Assembly (NCBI GenBank): GCA_016197305.1
Contig: JACPVZ010000071.1
Span: 1 to 41,424, forward strand
Reading direction: 5' to 3'
From: Nitrosomonadales bacterium
GTDB lineage: Bacteria; Pseudomonadota; Gammaproteobacteria; Burkholderiales; Gallionellaceae
DNA length: 41,424 nt
The position numbers were made by a program, and so were the translations under genes. Under the pieces are notes generated by a model that did no database searches, was not told the DNA's origin, and worked only from the letters and a program-made list of their open reading frames with translations. Shown here one piece after another: positions 1 to 8,175 of the stretch; position 1 is the first letter of the stretch, and every line of letters starts with the position of its first letter.

Positions 1-1461
1 GTCCCTGACAAACAGATAGCCGTTGTCATCACGGTAAGCGGTGCGCCAGCCGGGGTGACTGAGCAGATAGTTCACCAGCGGGTATTGCTCGTTGCTGAAC
101 ATGTTGCTGTATGGAATCAGCACCAGATCGAAGTCGCCCTGCTCGAAGAAACTCCGGCCTTCCGGGGTGACCCACAGGATGTGAGTATAGGGAACCAGAC
201 GTTTGGGATCCAGCATCCTGCCGTCGATAAATACGGTGGCGGTGTTCTGCAGCTGCCAGGTCAGATAGCCACCCCAGTTCATCGTGTTGAAGATCCTGCC
301 GCCCAGATGGTTGTCCTTGATGAAGGCTGCCGCCCCGGCGGGAAAACGGTGTTCCTGCATGCCGTGCTGGAACATGCGGTCTTGCCTGAAGCCGTAGCCC
401 AGGCATGCCAGGGCTATCATCAGGGCGGACAGGTTGACCGCTGTTGCGGACAGGCTGATGCGGCTCAGCATACGGTTCAGGCTGGCTGCGACATAGGGGG
501 CGGCCAGTAGTACGAACAGCGGGATGTAGCGGTAGCCGGTGAGGCTGATCAGCGCGATCGTGACTACGACCAGGCCATGCTTCCAATAGGTGCGGTCAAT
601 AAACCCGGGCAGCGCCGCCACGGTCGTGGCCATGAAAACCCAGTAATACTTCGTCGTTGACCAGACCAGCCACGGGTAGGCGTATTCCGATACGCGGTCG
701 CGCAGTGGGTTGCCCCCGGCAAAAAAGACGTTCTCGACGAACAGGACGCGATGTATCGTCGCGAGCCCGTTGGGTGTGCAGGCCATCGCGATGGCGCTCA
801 GTCCTACGACGGCGAATATCGATTTGCTGGCCTGGGTCAGCCAGGGCCCGCCGGGGCGGCGTTTTTCCAGCAGCAGCCCGGTTCCGTACAATCCCAGCGC
901 CACCACGCCCAGCACCGATCCGGCATGGGTGTTGCTCCACAGCAGCATCACCAGCGGGATGCAGTACAGCAGCCAACGTCTGGCGCGGTGCATGTAGCCA
1001 TCGAGCAGCAGGAAGATCAGCGACAGATACAGGAAAGAAAAGAGCTGGGGGCGTTCGCCGGTATGCGCCATGATAGTCAGCCCGGCCAGCGCGGTGACGG
1101 ACAGCGAGAATAGGCCTGTGGTTGCGGCAAGTCGGCAGCGCCAGTACACGATGGCCAAGCACAGCGACAGTATCACAGCGCGCATCCAGATCACGCCGTC
1201 CAGATCGAAGTGGCTGTATATCGAGTACAGCATCACCTGGCCCAGCCACTGGCTCTTCAGCACGGTCTGCCCCCACACGTTGGCGGCATCGTAGACGCCA
1301 AACGGATCAGAGCCGGGAACCGCGCCGCTCTCTAGGATATGTTTCCCCGCGGCGATGTGCCACCAGAAATCGATATCCCATACCTTGACTGAAAAATAAC
1401 CAAAGAACGTGACCAGCAGGGCTGCCAGGGCCAGATATTCCAAGGATTTTCGTTGGTTCAT
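1..1461 (-). CDS. Glycosyltransferase-like integral membrane protein (3' end missing)
   Basis: One reading frame runs from an ATG at 1461 to the first base of the window without a stop: 487 codons, C-terminus cut off by the edge. After a hydrophobic N-terminus comes an acidic, aromatic stretch (WDIDFWWHIAAGKHI, then GAVPGSDPF, about residues 24-50). This resembles the first periplasmic loop of GT-C/ArnT- and PMT-like membrane glycosyltransferases. Several hydrophobic helices follow. Near the C-terminus, GGRIFNTMNWGGYLTWQL and then FIDGRMLDP match the soluble tail often seen in such hypothetical membrane proteins. The donor and acceptor cannot be told. Its divergent neighbour is an O-oligosaccharyltransferase-like gene, so a role in surface glycan or glycoprotein assembly is a reasonable inference. 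No clear Shine-Dalgarno precedes the ATG. Family-level call only. Confidence 0.7.
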   Translation of the reverse strand, partial: MNQRKSLEYLALAALLVTFFGYFSVKVWDIDFWWHIAAGKHILESGAVPGSDPFGVYDAANVWGQTVLKSQWLGQVMLYSIYSHFDLDGVIWMRAVILSLCLAIVYWRCRLAATTGLFSLSVTALAGLTIMAHTGERPQLFSFLYLSLIFLLLDGYMHRARRWLLYCIPLVMLLWSNTHAGSVLGVVALGLYGTGLLLEKRRPGGPWLTQASKSIFAVVGLSAIAMACTPNGLATIHRVLFVENVFFAGGNPLRDRVSEYAYPWLVWSTTKYYWVFMATTVAALPGFIDRTYWKHGLVVVTIALISLTGYRYIPLFVLLAAPYVAASLNRMLSRISLSATAVNLSALMIALACLGYGFRQDRMFQHGMQEHRFPAGAAAFIKDNHLGGRIFNTMNWGGYLTWQLQNTATVFIDGRMLDPKRLVPYTHILWVTPEGRSFFEQGDFDLVLIPYSNMFSNEQYPLVNYLLSHPGWRTAYRDDNGYLFVRD

Positions 1462-1796
1462 TTTTTGCGTTTCTTGGGTTGCGCGCCGGCAGTGGTTGAG
1501 ATGATTCCAGCCGATGGGGCCTTGTCGAGGCGGGCTCATGATAGCTTATTCCGCTTTTTCGATGAAGTGTCGTTGGGCGCAATCTGCCGGTGCGGCACAG
1601 CTGGCGCCGGATTCCAGTAAAATCCGCGGCTGCTAATGTCGTCGAATATCCAAATTATGAGTACACCACATTTCCCGTGCTGCCCGGCTCGTTGCATTCT
1701 GTCCGGTATGCTGCCGCTCGTGGGCATTTCAGCTCGATCCTGTTGCAGACAGGATGGCTGCTCGCACGGCTTCATCGAGAGCCGGTCTTGTTAGAC
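1462..1796. other. Divergent intergenic region, nothing firm
   Basis: These 335 bases separate two divergently read membrane-protein genes, so at least two promoters must lie here. A TAAAAT at 1618-1623 could be a -10 box for the rightward gene, but I see no matching -35. The frame of the rightward gene stays open upstream to 1590, but that extension is not hydrophobic and resembles no PglL N-terminus. A 45-codon cysteine-rich open frame at 1657-1794 lacks a ribosome binding site. Confidence 0.5.
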
Positions 1797-3578
1797 ATGC
1801 TTCGGCTGCGTTTGGGCAGACTCAGCCTCGCCGATGCCAGTCTCGCTCTGGTCGGCCTGATGTGGATTTTCCCTTTCTTGCATTATCGTCATCAATACCC
1901 ATTGACCACCTTCTACCAGGAATGGTGGAGTGCGCTGCTCGGCGTGCTGGCGCTGTGCTTGTTATGTGCGCGCAGTTATTGGGAGCGACCGGGAATCCCG
2001 CGCATCGTGCAGTTGCCGGTGGCGTTGATTTTTGTGGTGTTGTTGCAATGGGGGTTGGGGCCGGCCATCTATGTTCAGCAGGTGATGCTGTATGTTCTGT
2101 ATCTGCTATTTGCGGCGTTGCTGATGTTGCTGGGCGCGAGGTTGCGCGATTGCTTCGGCATAGACCAGCTGGCGCTGGTGCTTGCCGCATGTTTGCTGGT
2201 TGGCGCCGAGTTGAATGCGGCGATAGGCGTGATCCAGCAGTACCGTTGGTCGACGCCGCTGGATGCAGTGACCGTGATGAAAGTCTCATCCAGCGTGTTC
2301 GGCAACATCGCACAGCCGAATCATTTTGCCAATTACATCGCGTTGGGGCTGGCCTCGCTGGGTCTGCTGTATCAACAGCGGCGGGTGGCGACATACGGTG
2401 CGGTGCTGCTGGCGATCCCGTTGCTGTTCGTGATGACCCTGAGCGGTTCGCGCAGCTCATGGCTGTATTTGCTTTGGCTGGTCGGGCTGTCAGCGTGGTG
2501 GGGGTGGCGCGATGCGAAGCAGCGCCGGCTGTTGCGCTACAGTTTGTCGTTGCTGGCCGGGTTCGGCCTGATGCACCTGCTTGTGCAGTTGCCGTTGCTG
2601 ACGGTTGCGGGCAGCAGCACCGATACCGTACAGCGCCTGATCGGCGATGAAGTGACCGGCGGCGGGATTCGCCTTTATTTGTGGCGCGAGGCCGCGTTGA
2701 TGTTCGTCCAGTCCCCATGGCTGGGATCAGGATTCGGGCAGTTTGCGTGGCAGCATCTGCAGCTGCTGCCGGAGTTAAGGCAGCACGGTGTCGTCGGTCT
2801 GTACAACAACGCGCACAATCTGATCTTCCATCTGGCAGCCGAGGCAGGTGTCGCCGGATTGCTGGCATTGCTCGTTCCTTTGGCGCTATGGTGGGCAGGC
2901 TTGCACCGGATGACGATGGATGTGGGGTATTGGTGGGGCATTGTGATATTGGGCGTGCTGGGCATACACAGCCTGCTGGAATATCCGCTGTGGTACGCCT
3001 ATTTTATCGCGATCGCGGCGCTCCTGATGGGCGCGCTGGATCAGACCCGATATCGCCTGGAGTTGCGTCAGGCGGGACGCATCTCGGTGTTGGCGATGAT
3101 GCTGATGGGCGTGGTGACGCTGGTGCAGCTGCGCAGCGATTACCGGCAGCTCGAGCAGGCGGTAGCTGTCCGCCCGGCTTCCGGTTCTGCCGCGGCGCCT
3201 TTCGAAAACGTCAAGGCAAGCCTGGCCGAAATCAGTGCCGGTTCGTTGTTGTCGCCCTATGCGGAGCTGTTTATCAGTTCGCTGATCGAGGTAAATGCTC
3301 AGCGCGTCGGAGAAAAGCTGGCGTTGAACACCCGGGTGGCGCATTTCGCGCCGATCGGCCTGGTGGTGTACCGCCAGGTGCTGCTGCTGGCCCAGTCGGG
3401 CCGGATCGAACAGGCCAAAATCCTGCTGGTGCAGGCACTGTGGTCTTATCCGGCGGATTTTCCGGGGGTGCGCAAGCAGATTGCCGGGCTGGCCGATAAA
3501 GACCCCGCGCACTTTTCCGCTCTGCTAGAATTCGCAATCCAGAAAGAACAGGAATATCTGCATGCAGTTCGTCATTAG
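1797..3578 (+). CDS. PglL-type O-oligosaccharyltransferase / O-antigen ligase-like protein
   Basis: The 593-residue protein has about eleven hydrophobic helices and a C-terminal, mostly soluble helical region. An N-terminal FYQEWW motif, the central QPNHFANYI (about residues 173-181, with the conserved His) and SGSRSSWLYL further on are typical of the PglL_A/Wzy_C/Wzy_C_2 family. These enzymes transfer lipid-linked glycans to serine or threonine of pilins and other periplasmic proteins; relatives are O-antigen ligases. I chose the ATG at 1797 because the protein then begins just before the first helix, and its length fits PglL (about 600). Starting at 1590 would add 69 unrelated residues. The end overlaps the rhodanese gene by 17 bases. 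An MSHA pilus locus lies 3 kb downstream, so pilins are possible acceptors (inference). Confidence 0.75.
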   Translation: MLRLRLGRLSLADASLALVGLMWIFPFLHYRHQYPLTTFYQEWWSALLGVLALCLLCARSYWERPGIPRIVQLPVALIFVVLLQWGLGPAIYVQQVMLYVLYLLFAALLMLLGARLRDCFGIDQLALVLAACLLVGAELNAAIGVIQQYRWSTPLDAVTVMKVSSSVFGNIAQPNHFANYIALGLASLGLLYQQRRVATYGAVLLAIPLLFVMTLSGSRSSWLYLLWLVGLSAWWGWRDAKQRRLLRYSLSLLAGFGLMHLLVQLPLLTVAGSSTDTVQRLIGDEVTGGGIRLYLWREAALMFVQSPWLGSGFGQFAWQHLQLLPELRQHGVVGLYNNAHNLIFHLAAEAGVAGLLALLVPLALWWAGLHRMTMDVGYWWGIVILGVLGIHSLLEYPLWYAYFIAIAALLMGALDQTRYRLELRQAGRISVLAMMLMGVVTLVQLRSDYRQLEQAVAVRPASGSAAAPFENVKASLAEISAGSLLSPYAELFISSLIEVNAQRVGEKLALNTRVAHFAPIGLVVYRQVLLLAQSGRIEQAKILLVQALWSYPADFPGVRKQIAGLADKDPAHFSALLEFAIQKEQEYLHAVRH

Positions 3579-3972
3579 CAATTTTTTCCCGATTTCCGTG
3601 GCGGCGCTCAGCGGCGCCATGCTGCTATGGTCGATGTTTGGCAATCGTTTACGCGGCATACGCGAAGTCGACTGCAGTGCTGCGCTGCAGCTGATCAATC
3701 ATAAGGATGCGCTGGTGCTGGATGTGCGCGAAGAAAAGGAATACCAGTCCGGCCATGTTCTGAATTCGATGCTGATCCCGTTGTTCAAGCTGAACGAACG
3801 CATCGGCGAACTGGAAAAATACCGCGACCGGCCTGTCATCGTGATGTGCCGCAGCGGCAATCGTTCCACCAGCGCGTGCGCGCTGCTCGGCAAGCAGGGT
3901 TTTACACAGGTGTACAACCTGGCGGGTGGGATAACGGCATGGCAGAAGGCCAACCTCCCCCTGAAAAAATGA
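3562..3972 (+). CDS. Membrane-anchored rhodanese-like protein (YibN type)
   Basis: A 136-residue protein with one N-terminal membrane helix (about residues 5-26) and a single rhodanese domain. The active-site loop reads CRSGNRS, and LDVREEKEYQSGHV is the usual rhodanese substrate-side motif. Such domains carry a persulfide on the loop cysteine and transfer sulfur; the precise partner is unknown. The order rhodanese, grxC, secB, gpsA is the same as yibN-grxC-secB-gpsA in Escherichia coli, which supports the assignment. The start overlaps the PglL-like gene and the stop overlaps the grxC start region, so the genes are probably co-transcribed. Confidence 0.9.
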   Translation: MQFVISNFFPISVAALSGAMLLWSMFGNRLRGIREVDCSAALQLINHKDALVLDVREEKEYQSGHVLNSMLIPLFKLNERIGELEKYRDRPVIVMCRSGNRSTSACALLGKQGFTQVYNLAGGITAWQKANLPLKK

Positions 3973-4229
3973 TGGCCGAGGTCGTGATGTATTGCACCGC
4001 GGTGTGCCCGTATTGTGTCCGTGCGGAGCAATTGTTGCGGCATAAAGGCGTGCTGCAGATCGACAAGATTCGTGTCGATCTGCAGCCGGAGTTGCGGGCC
4101 GCGATGATGGAGAAGACCGGGCGGCGCACCGTGCCGCAGATTTATATCAACGGTGAGCATGTCGGCGGTTACGATGATCTGGCCGCGCTCGATCATGCCG
4201 GAAAACTGGATCAATTATTAACGAAATAA
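3972..4229 (+). CDS. grxC: Glutaredoxin 3
   Basis: An 85-residue glutaredoxin with the CPYC dithiol active site (about residues 11-14), the cis-proline motif TVPQIYING and the GG-containing glutathione-binding stretch VGGYDDLAAL. It reduces disulfides and glutathionylated proteins using glutathione in the cytoplasm. Two in-frame ATG codons are adjacent (3969 and 3972). I chose 3972 because MAEVVMY aligns with the start of E. coli Grx3; 3969 would add one Met. The start overlaps the rhodanese stop (TGATG). Only 16 bases separate the stop from the next gene. Confidence 0.93.
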   Translation: MAEVVMYCTAVCPYCVRAEQLLRHKGVLQIDKIRVDLQPELRAAMMEKTGRRTVPQIYINGEHVGGYDDLAALDHAGKLDQLLTK

Positions 4230-4245
4230 TCTCAAAGGAAACGAT

Positions 4246-4812
4246 ATGACCGAGGCAGCACAGAATCAGCAACCGATATTCAGCATGGAAAAGATCTACG
4301 TGAAGGATATCTCGCTGGAGATACCCCACGCTCCCCAGGTTTTTCTGGAGCGCGAAAACCCGCAAATCGATGTCCAGCTGAACACCCAGGCTGGAGCGGT
4401 CGAGGAAGGTATCTTCGAGGTCGTGGTGACCGCGACTGTGACCGCCAAGGCCGGCGACAAGGTGATGTTCCTGATCGAGGCCAAGCAGGCGGGCATCTTC
4501 CAGGTTCGCCATGACCGCTACATGCCGTTCGAGCAGATAGTGACGCTGGATAGCTGGGTCAAGGTGCGCGACCGATCGGGCGGTCTGTACTGGGTGGAGA
4601 AACGCGTGCTGAGCAGCAAGCGTTATGTCGTTGCATTGCCGACCGTGCTGGAGGCGCGCGCCGCGCCCGATGCGGGGGCGGCCAGGGCATTCAAGGTGAG
4701 TCAGCAGGTGGCGCTGGAATGGCTGGAATCTACCGGCAGCGGCTGGATCAAGGTGCGCCATCAGGACGGTGAGGTCGGCTATGTGCGCAGCACCGAGGTG
4801 TGGGGCGGCTGA
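4246..4812 (+). CDS. secB: SecB N-terminal half fused to an SH3-domain protein (chimera)
   Basis: Residues 1 to about 86 are clear SecB: FSMEKIYVKDISLEIPHAP, FEVVVTATV and the conserved VMFLIEAKQAGIFQ. From about residue 88 the protein no longer follows SecB. The conserved second half (normally continuing to GIACPNILFPYAR and NFEALY) is absent. Instead, residues 89-188 form bacterial SH3-like repeats (LDSWVKVRDRSGGLYWVEKR; GWIKVRHQDGEVGYV). This matches SH3-type proteins often found between secB and gpsA, but without their signal peptide and first residues. SecB is normally about 150-170 residues and works as a cytoplasmic tetrameric export chaperone. The missing half contains much of the tetramer and substrate surface, so chaperone function is doubtful. 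The frame is continuous across 4501-4516. An in-frame deletion or an assembly collapse would both explain it. A good ribosome site (AAAGGAAACG) precedes the ATG. Confidence 0.88.
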   Translation: MTEAAQNQQPIFSMEKIYVKDISLEIPHAPQVFLERENPQIDVQLNTQAGAVEEGIFEVVVTATVTAKAGDKVMFLIEAKQAGIFQVRHDRYMPFEQIVTLDSWVKVRDRSGGLYWVEKRVLSSKRYVVALPTVLEARAAPDAGAARAFKVSQQVALEWLESTGSGWIKVRHQDGEVGYVRSTEVWGG

Positions 4813-4884
4813 AGCGTGCGACTGGTCTGGCCCAAAACAGCTGTGTTCATGCCCGCCACAATATTTTGAATTGCGATAACTGAC

Positions 4885-5886
4885 ATGAGAGTTACTATCC
4901 TTGGCGCGGGAGCGTGGGGAACCGCGCTCGCGATCAGCCTGTCTGCGCATCATCGCGTCACGCTGTGGGCTCGCAGCGGGGTGCAAATCGAAACGATGCG
5001 CAGCGCACGCTGCAACCAGCGCTATCTGCCCGACATAGCGCTGCCCGCGGCGCTTGTGCTGACCGCAAATATCGAGCAGGCGTTGGCGGATGCGGACCTG
5101 GCGATCATCGCTGTGCCGACCGCGGCCTTGCGCGCCACCCTGCAACAGTTGCTGGCAGCAACACCGCGTCGAGCCGGGCTGGGGGTGGTGTGGGTGTGCA
5201 AGGGGTTCGAGGCGGGGACGTCGATGCTGCCGCATCAGGTCGTGGCCGAGGTGTTGCCGGCGGCGATGCGATCCGGGGTGTTGTCCGGGCCCAGTTTCGC
5301 GCAGGAGGTGGCGCGCGATCTGCCTACCGCGCTGACCCTGGCTTCCGCCGACGATGAGTTTGCGCGCACGACTGCGCAGGCCTTGCACCACTCGCGTTTG
5401 CGTATCTATGCCAGCAACGATGTGGTGGGGGTGGAGGTGGGCGGCGCGGTGAAGAACGTGATGGCGATCGCTGCCGGGATATCGGATGGTCTGGGCCTGG
5501 GCCATAACGCCCGTGCAGCGTTGTTGACGCGCGGCCTGGCAGAGATCACGCGGCTGGGGTTGAGGCTGGGCGGGTGTGCCGAAACGCTGGGCGGCTTGTC
5601 CGGTGCGGGCGATTTGATCCTGACCTGTACCGGGGACCTGTCGCGCAACCGTCAGGTGGGGCTGCTGCTGGCCCAGCAACATGACCTGGCGGAAATATTG
5701 CACCGGCTGGGGCATGTCGCAGAGGGGGTGTACACGGTGCGCGAAGTACATCAGCTTGCATTGCGGCTGGATGTTGCAATGCCGATCTGCGAGGCGGTGT
5801 ACCGCATTTTATACGAGCATGTGCCGGCCTCCGAGATGGTGGCGGCGCTGTTGAGTCGTGTCCCCGGTGTGGAGTTCGATCAGTGA
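4885..5886 (+). CDS. gpsA: Glycerol-3-phosphate dehydrogenase [NAD(P)+]
   Basis: A 333-residue cytoplasmic enzyme, normal length for GpsA. The N-terminal Rossmann motif GAGAWGTALA (about residues 7-16) binds NAD(P)H. The segments GPSFAQEVA, GGAVKNVMAIAAG with the catalytic lysine, and GLSGAGDLILTCTG are family hallmarks. It reduces dihydroxyacetone phosphate to sn-glycerol-3-phosphate, the backbone for phospholipids. It lies 72 bases after the SecB-SH3 gene, the standard order for this cluster, and converges on trmL with a 12-base gap. No unusual residues seen. Confidence 0.96.
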   Translation: MRVTILGAGAWGTALAISLSAHHRVTLWARSGVQIETMRSARCNQRYLPDIALPAALVLTANIEQALADADLAIIAVPTAALRATLQQLLAATPRRAGLGVVWVCKGFEAGTSMLPHQVVAEVLPAAMRSGVLSGPSFAQEVARDLPTALTLASADDEFARTTAQALHHSRLRIYASNDVVGVEVGGAVKNVMAIAAGISDGLGLGHNARAALLTRGLAEITRLGLRLGGCAETLGGLSGAGDLILTCTGDLSRNRQVGLLLAQQHDLAEILHRLGHVAEGVYTVREVHQLALRLDVAMPICEAVYRILYEHVPASEMVAALLSRVPGVEFDQ

Positions 5887-5898
5887 TGTGCTTGTTGG

Positions 5899-6372
5899 CT
5901 AGGCGCTGATCAGCGCGCCGTCAAAATCGTTCTGCCGCCACGCTTCGTATACCGTCACGGCTACCGTATTGGACAGGTTCAGGCTGCGGCTATGCGGCAG
6001 CATGGCCAGGCGCACCCGCTGCTCAACGGGAAAGTTGTCCAGTATCTCGGCGGGCAGGCCACGGCTCTCCGGGCCGAACAGGAAGGCATCGTCTCTCTGG
6101 AAGCGAGTGGCATGCAGCGGCTGAGAACCCTTGGTGGTCAGCGCGAAGACTCGTGACGCGTTCAATCCGGACAGGCAGTCCTGCAGGGTATCGTGCACAT
6201 GCAGCGTGGCGAATTCGTGATAATCCAGGCCTGCGCGCAACAGTTGTTTGTCTTCCAGTGAAAAACCGAGCGGCTTGATCAGGTGCAATTGGCAACCGGC
6301 GTTGGCGCACAGACGGATAATGTTGCCGGTATTGGGCGGAATTTCGGGCTGGTACAGGATCACATGGAACAT
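5899..6372 (-). CDS. trmL: tRNA (cytidine(34)-2'-O)-methyltransferase
   Basis: A 157-residue SPOUT-class methyltransferase. The N-terminus [20 protein letters not shown] and the C-terminal knot segments [10 protein letters not shown] and [19 protein letters not shown] are diagnostic for TrmL/YibK. It methylates the ribose of the wobble base of tRNA-Leu isoacceptors with S-adenosylmethionine. In E. coli this gene is also close to secB-gpsA, which agrees with the neighbourhood. Read leftward, it converges on gpsA and shares a 97-base divergent region with mshE. Length and motifs are complete. Confidence 0.95.
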   Translation of the reverse strand: MFHVILYQPEIPPNTGNIIRLCANAGCQLHLIKPLGFSLEDKQLLRAGLDYHEFATLHVHDTLQDCLSGLNASRVFALTTKGSQPLHATRFQRDDAFLFGPESRGLPAEILDNFPVEQRVRLAMLPHSRSLNLSNTVAVTVYEAWRQNDFDGALISA

Positions 6373-6391
6373 GAAAAGTATCGCTTAAGGC

Positions 6392-6420
6392 TTGTCAGTG
6401 TCGGGAAAAACGGCTAACTT
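6392..6420 (+). promoter_or_regulatory. Candidate sigma-70 promoter of the mshE block
   Basis: TTGTCA (6392-6397) and TAACTT (6415-6420) are separated by exactly 17 bases, 50 bases before the mshE ATG. The same -10 hexamer with the same spacing occurs before mshI. A 7-base inverted repeat (AACTTCA 6416-6422 / TGAAGTT 6432-6438, 9-base loop) overlaps the -10 and expected start site and could bind a regulator. Found by eye only; untested. Confidence 0.4.
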
Positions 6421-6469
6421 CAAGGCTTAGATGAAGTTGCGTCACGAATGTGTCTAATCAGGGGGAATT

Positions 6470-8173
6470 ATGGCGCGTCCAGAAAAAGTTCGCTTAGGCG
6501 ATTTGCTGGTCCAGCAAAAACTCATTTCACAGGAACAACTGGTTTTTGTGCTTGAGCAGCAGAAACGCAGCGGACGCAAGCTGGGTCGCGTACTGGTGGA
6601 CAATGCCTTCGTCACCGAGGAGCAGATTTCCGAGGCGCTCGCCAAGCAGCTCAATATCCCATACATCAACCTCAAGTACTACACGATCAATCTCGACCAG
6701 GTCAGGTTGCTGCCCGAAAATCAGGCGCGGCGTTTTCGGGCGATCGTGCTGGAAGAGCGCAACGGTGTCTTGCTGGTCGGCATGGCCGATCCTACCGACC
6801 TGTTTGCCTTCGACGAGATTGCGCGCACGCTGAAGCGCGATGTCGACGTCGCGGTGGTCACCGAAGGCCAATTGCTGGAAAGCATAGACCGCGGCTATCG
6901 CCGTACCGAAGAGATCAGCGGCCTGGCGCGTGAGCTGAGCGAGGATATCGGTGACACCTACATCGACTTCGGCGCACTGACCGATAGTGTCGGCAGCGAG
7001 GATGCGCCGGTGGTCAAACTGTTGCAGACGATGTTCGACGATGCCACGCAGATACGCGCATCCGACATACACATCGAGCCGCAGGAAGGACGCCTGATGA
7101 TACGTTTTCGTATCGATGGCGCACTGCACCTGCAGACCGAGGCGGACAACAAGATCGCCCCTGCGCTGGTATTGCGCCTGAAGTTGATGTCAGGCCTGGA
7201 TATTTCAGAGAAGCGCCTGCCGCAGGACGGGCGCTTCCATGTGCGCGTGCGCGATCAGGGCGTGGATGTGCGTATCGCCACCTGCCCGACGCAGAACGGC
7301 GAATCGGTGGTGATGCGTCTGCTGCGCCAGGATGGCGGCATGGTCGGCCTGGACAAGCTGGGCATGCCGCCCGACATGCTCAAGCGTTTCCGTGAAATCA
7401 TCCGGCGCAGCAACGGCATGATCCTGGTGACCGGACCGACCGGCAGCGGTAAGACCACCACGCTGTATTCCGCGCTTGCCGAGATCAACACCCTCGAGCA
7501 GAAAATCATTACCGTCGAAGACCCGGTGGAGTACCGCCTGCCCGGCATCTCGCAGGTGCAGGTCAACGAGAAGATCGACCTGACCTTCTCGCGCGTGCTG
7601 CGGTCGGCCTTGCGTCAGGACCCGGACGTGATCCTGATCGGTGAAATGCGCGATGCCGAGACTGCGCAGATCGGCTTGCGCGCGGCGATGACCGGACACT
7701 TGGTTTTCTCCACGCTGCATACGCGCGATGCGGCGGGTACGCTGTTCCGTTTGGTGGACATGGGCACGCCGCGTTTCATGGTCGCCTCATCGGTGCAGGC
7801 GGTGGTTGCGCAGCGGCTGTTGCGCTGCGTGTGCGACAGTTGCAGCGAGAAACACATCCCCAGCCCGCAGGAAGTGGAGTGGCTGAATGCCGAAGGTGTG
7901 GCTTCTGAACAGTATGCGGGGCTGCTGCATGGGCGTGGTTGTTCGCATTGCAACGGCACTGGCTACCGCGGGCGCATGGGCGTTTACGAGCTGCTGGAAA
8001 TGAATCGCGAGATGGTCGAGGCGGCCGCACATGAGAGCGTCAACCACTTCATGCAGGTGGCGCGTGGGCATATGCAAGGCAAGACCATATTGGATAACGC
8101 AATCGCGCAGCTGTGCAAGGGCAGGACCACGGTGGCCGAAGTGATGCGCATCAGCAACCAAGTAGAGGATTGA
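6470..8173 (+). CDS. mshE: MSHA pilus extension ATPase MshE (c-di-GMP-binding)
   Basis: A 567-residue GspE/PilB-type secretion ATPase that powers pilus assembly at the inner membrane. The N-terminus holds two tandem 24-residue MshEN motifs, RLGDLLVQQKLISQEQL (from residue 8) and KLGRVLVDNAFVTEEQI (from residue 37). These are the known c-di-GMP-binding signature of MshE. Downstream are the Walker A GPTGSGKT (322-329), Walker B VILIGEMRD (387-395), the His-box region TGHLVFSTLHT, and a zinc tetracysteine (C453, C458, C491, C494). The start has a strong Shine-Dalgarno GGGGGA at 6461-6466. It is followed after 2 bases by mshG. The motif set implies that extension is switched on by c-di-GMP, as shown for Vibrio cholerae MshE (family knowledge). 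Confidence 0.95.
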   Translation: MARPEKVRLGDLLVQQKLISQEQLVFVLEQQKRSGRKLGRVLVDNAFVTEEQISEALAKQLNIPYINLKYYTINLDQVRLLPENQARRFRAIVLEERNGVLLVGMADPTDLFAFDEIARTLKRDVDVAVVTEGQLLESIDRGYRRTEEISGLARELSEDIGDTYIDFGALTDSVGSEDAPVVKLLQTMFDDATQIRASDIHIEPQEGRLMIRFRIDGALHLQTEADNKIAPALVLRLKLMSGLDISEKRLPQDGRFHVRVRDQGVDVRIATCPTQNGESVVMRLLRQDGGMVGLDKLGMPPDMLKRFREIIRRSNGMILVTGPTGSGKTTTLYSALAEINTLEQKIITVEDPVEYRLPGISQVQVNEKIDLTFSRVLRSALRQDPDVILIGEMRDAETAQIGLRAAMTGHLVFSTLHTRDAAGTLFRLVDMGTPRFMVASSVQAVVAQRLLRCVCDSCSEKHIPSPQEVEWLNAEGVASEQYAGLLHGRGCSHCNGTGYRGRMGVYELLEMNREMVEAAAHESVNHFMQVARGHMQGKTILDNAIAQLCKGRTTVAEVMRISNQVED

Positions 8174-8175
8174 GC

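Noticed and set aside
29-1276. Two leftward open frames (29-586 and 596-1276) with ATG starts
   Set aside because: They are rich in Arg, Pro and His without helices and lie inside the continuous membrane-protein frame that runs from 1461 to the edge.
1657-1794. A 45-codon frame rich in cysteine (seven Cys) ending 2 bases before the PglL-like start
   Set aside because: No ribosome binding site, no family resemblance, and it lies in a frame different from the next gene; short open frames with Cys are common by chance in such DNA.
4147-5751. 534-codon antisense open frame across secB and gpsA
   Set aside because: Its product is a His/Gln/Arg-rich shadow; gpsA on the other strand has all family motifs.
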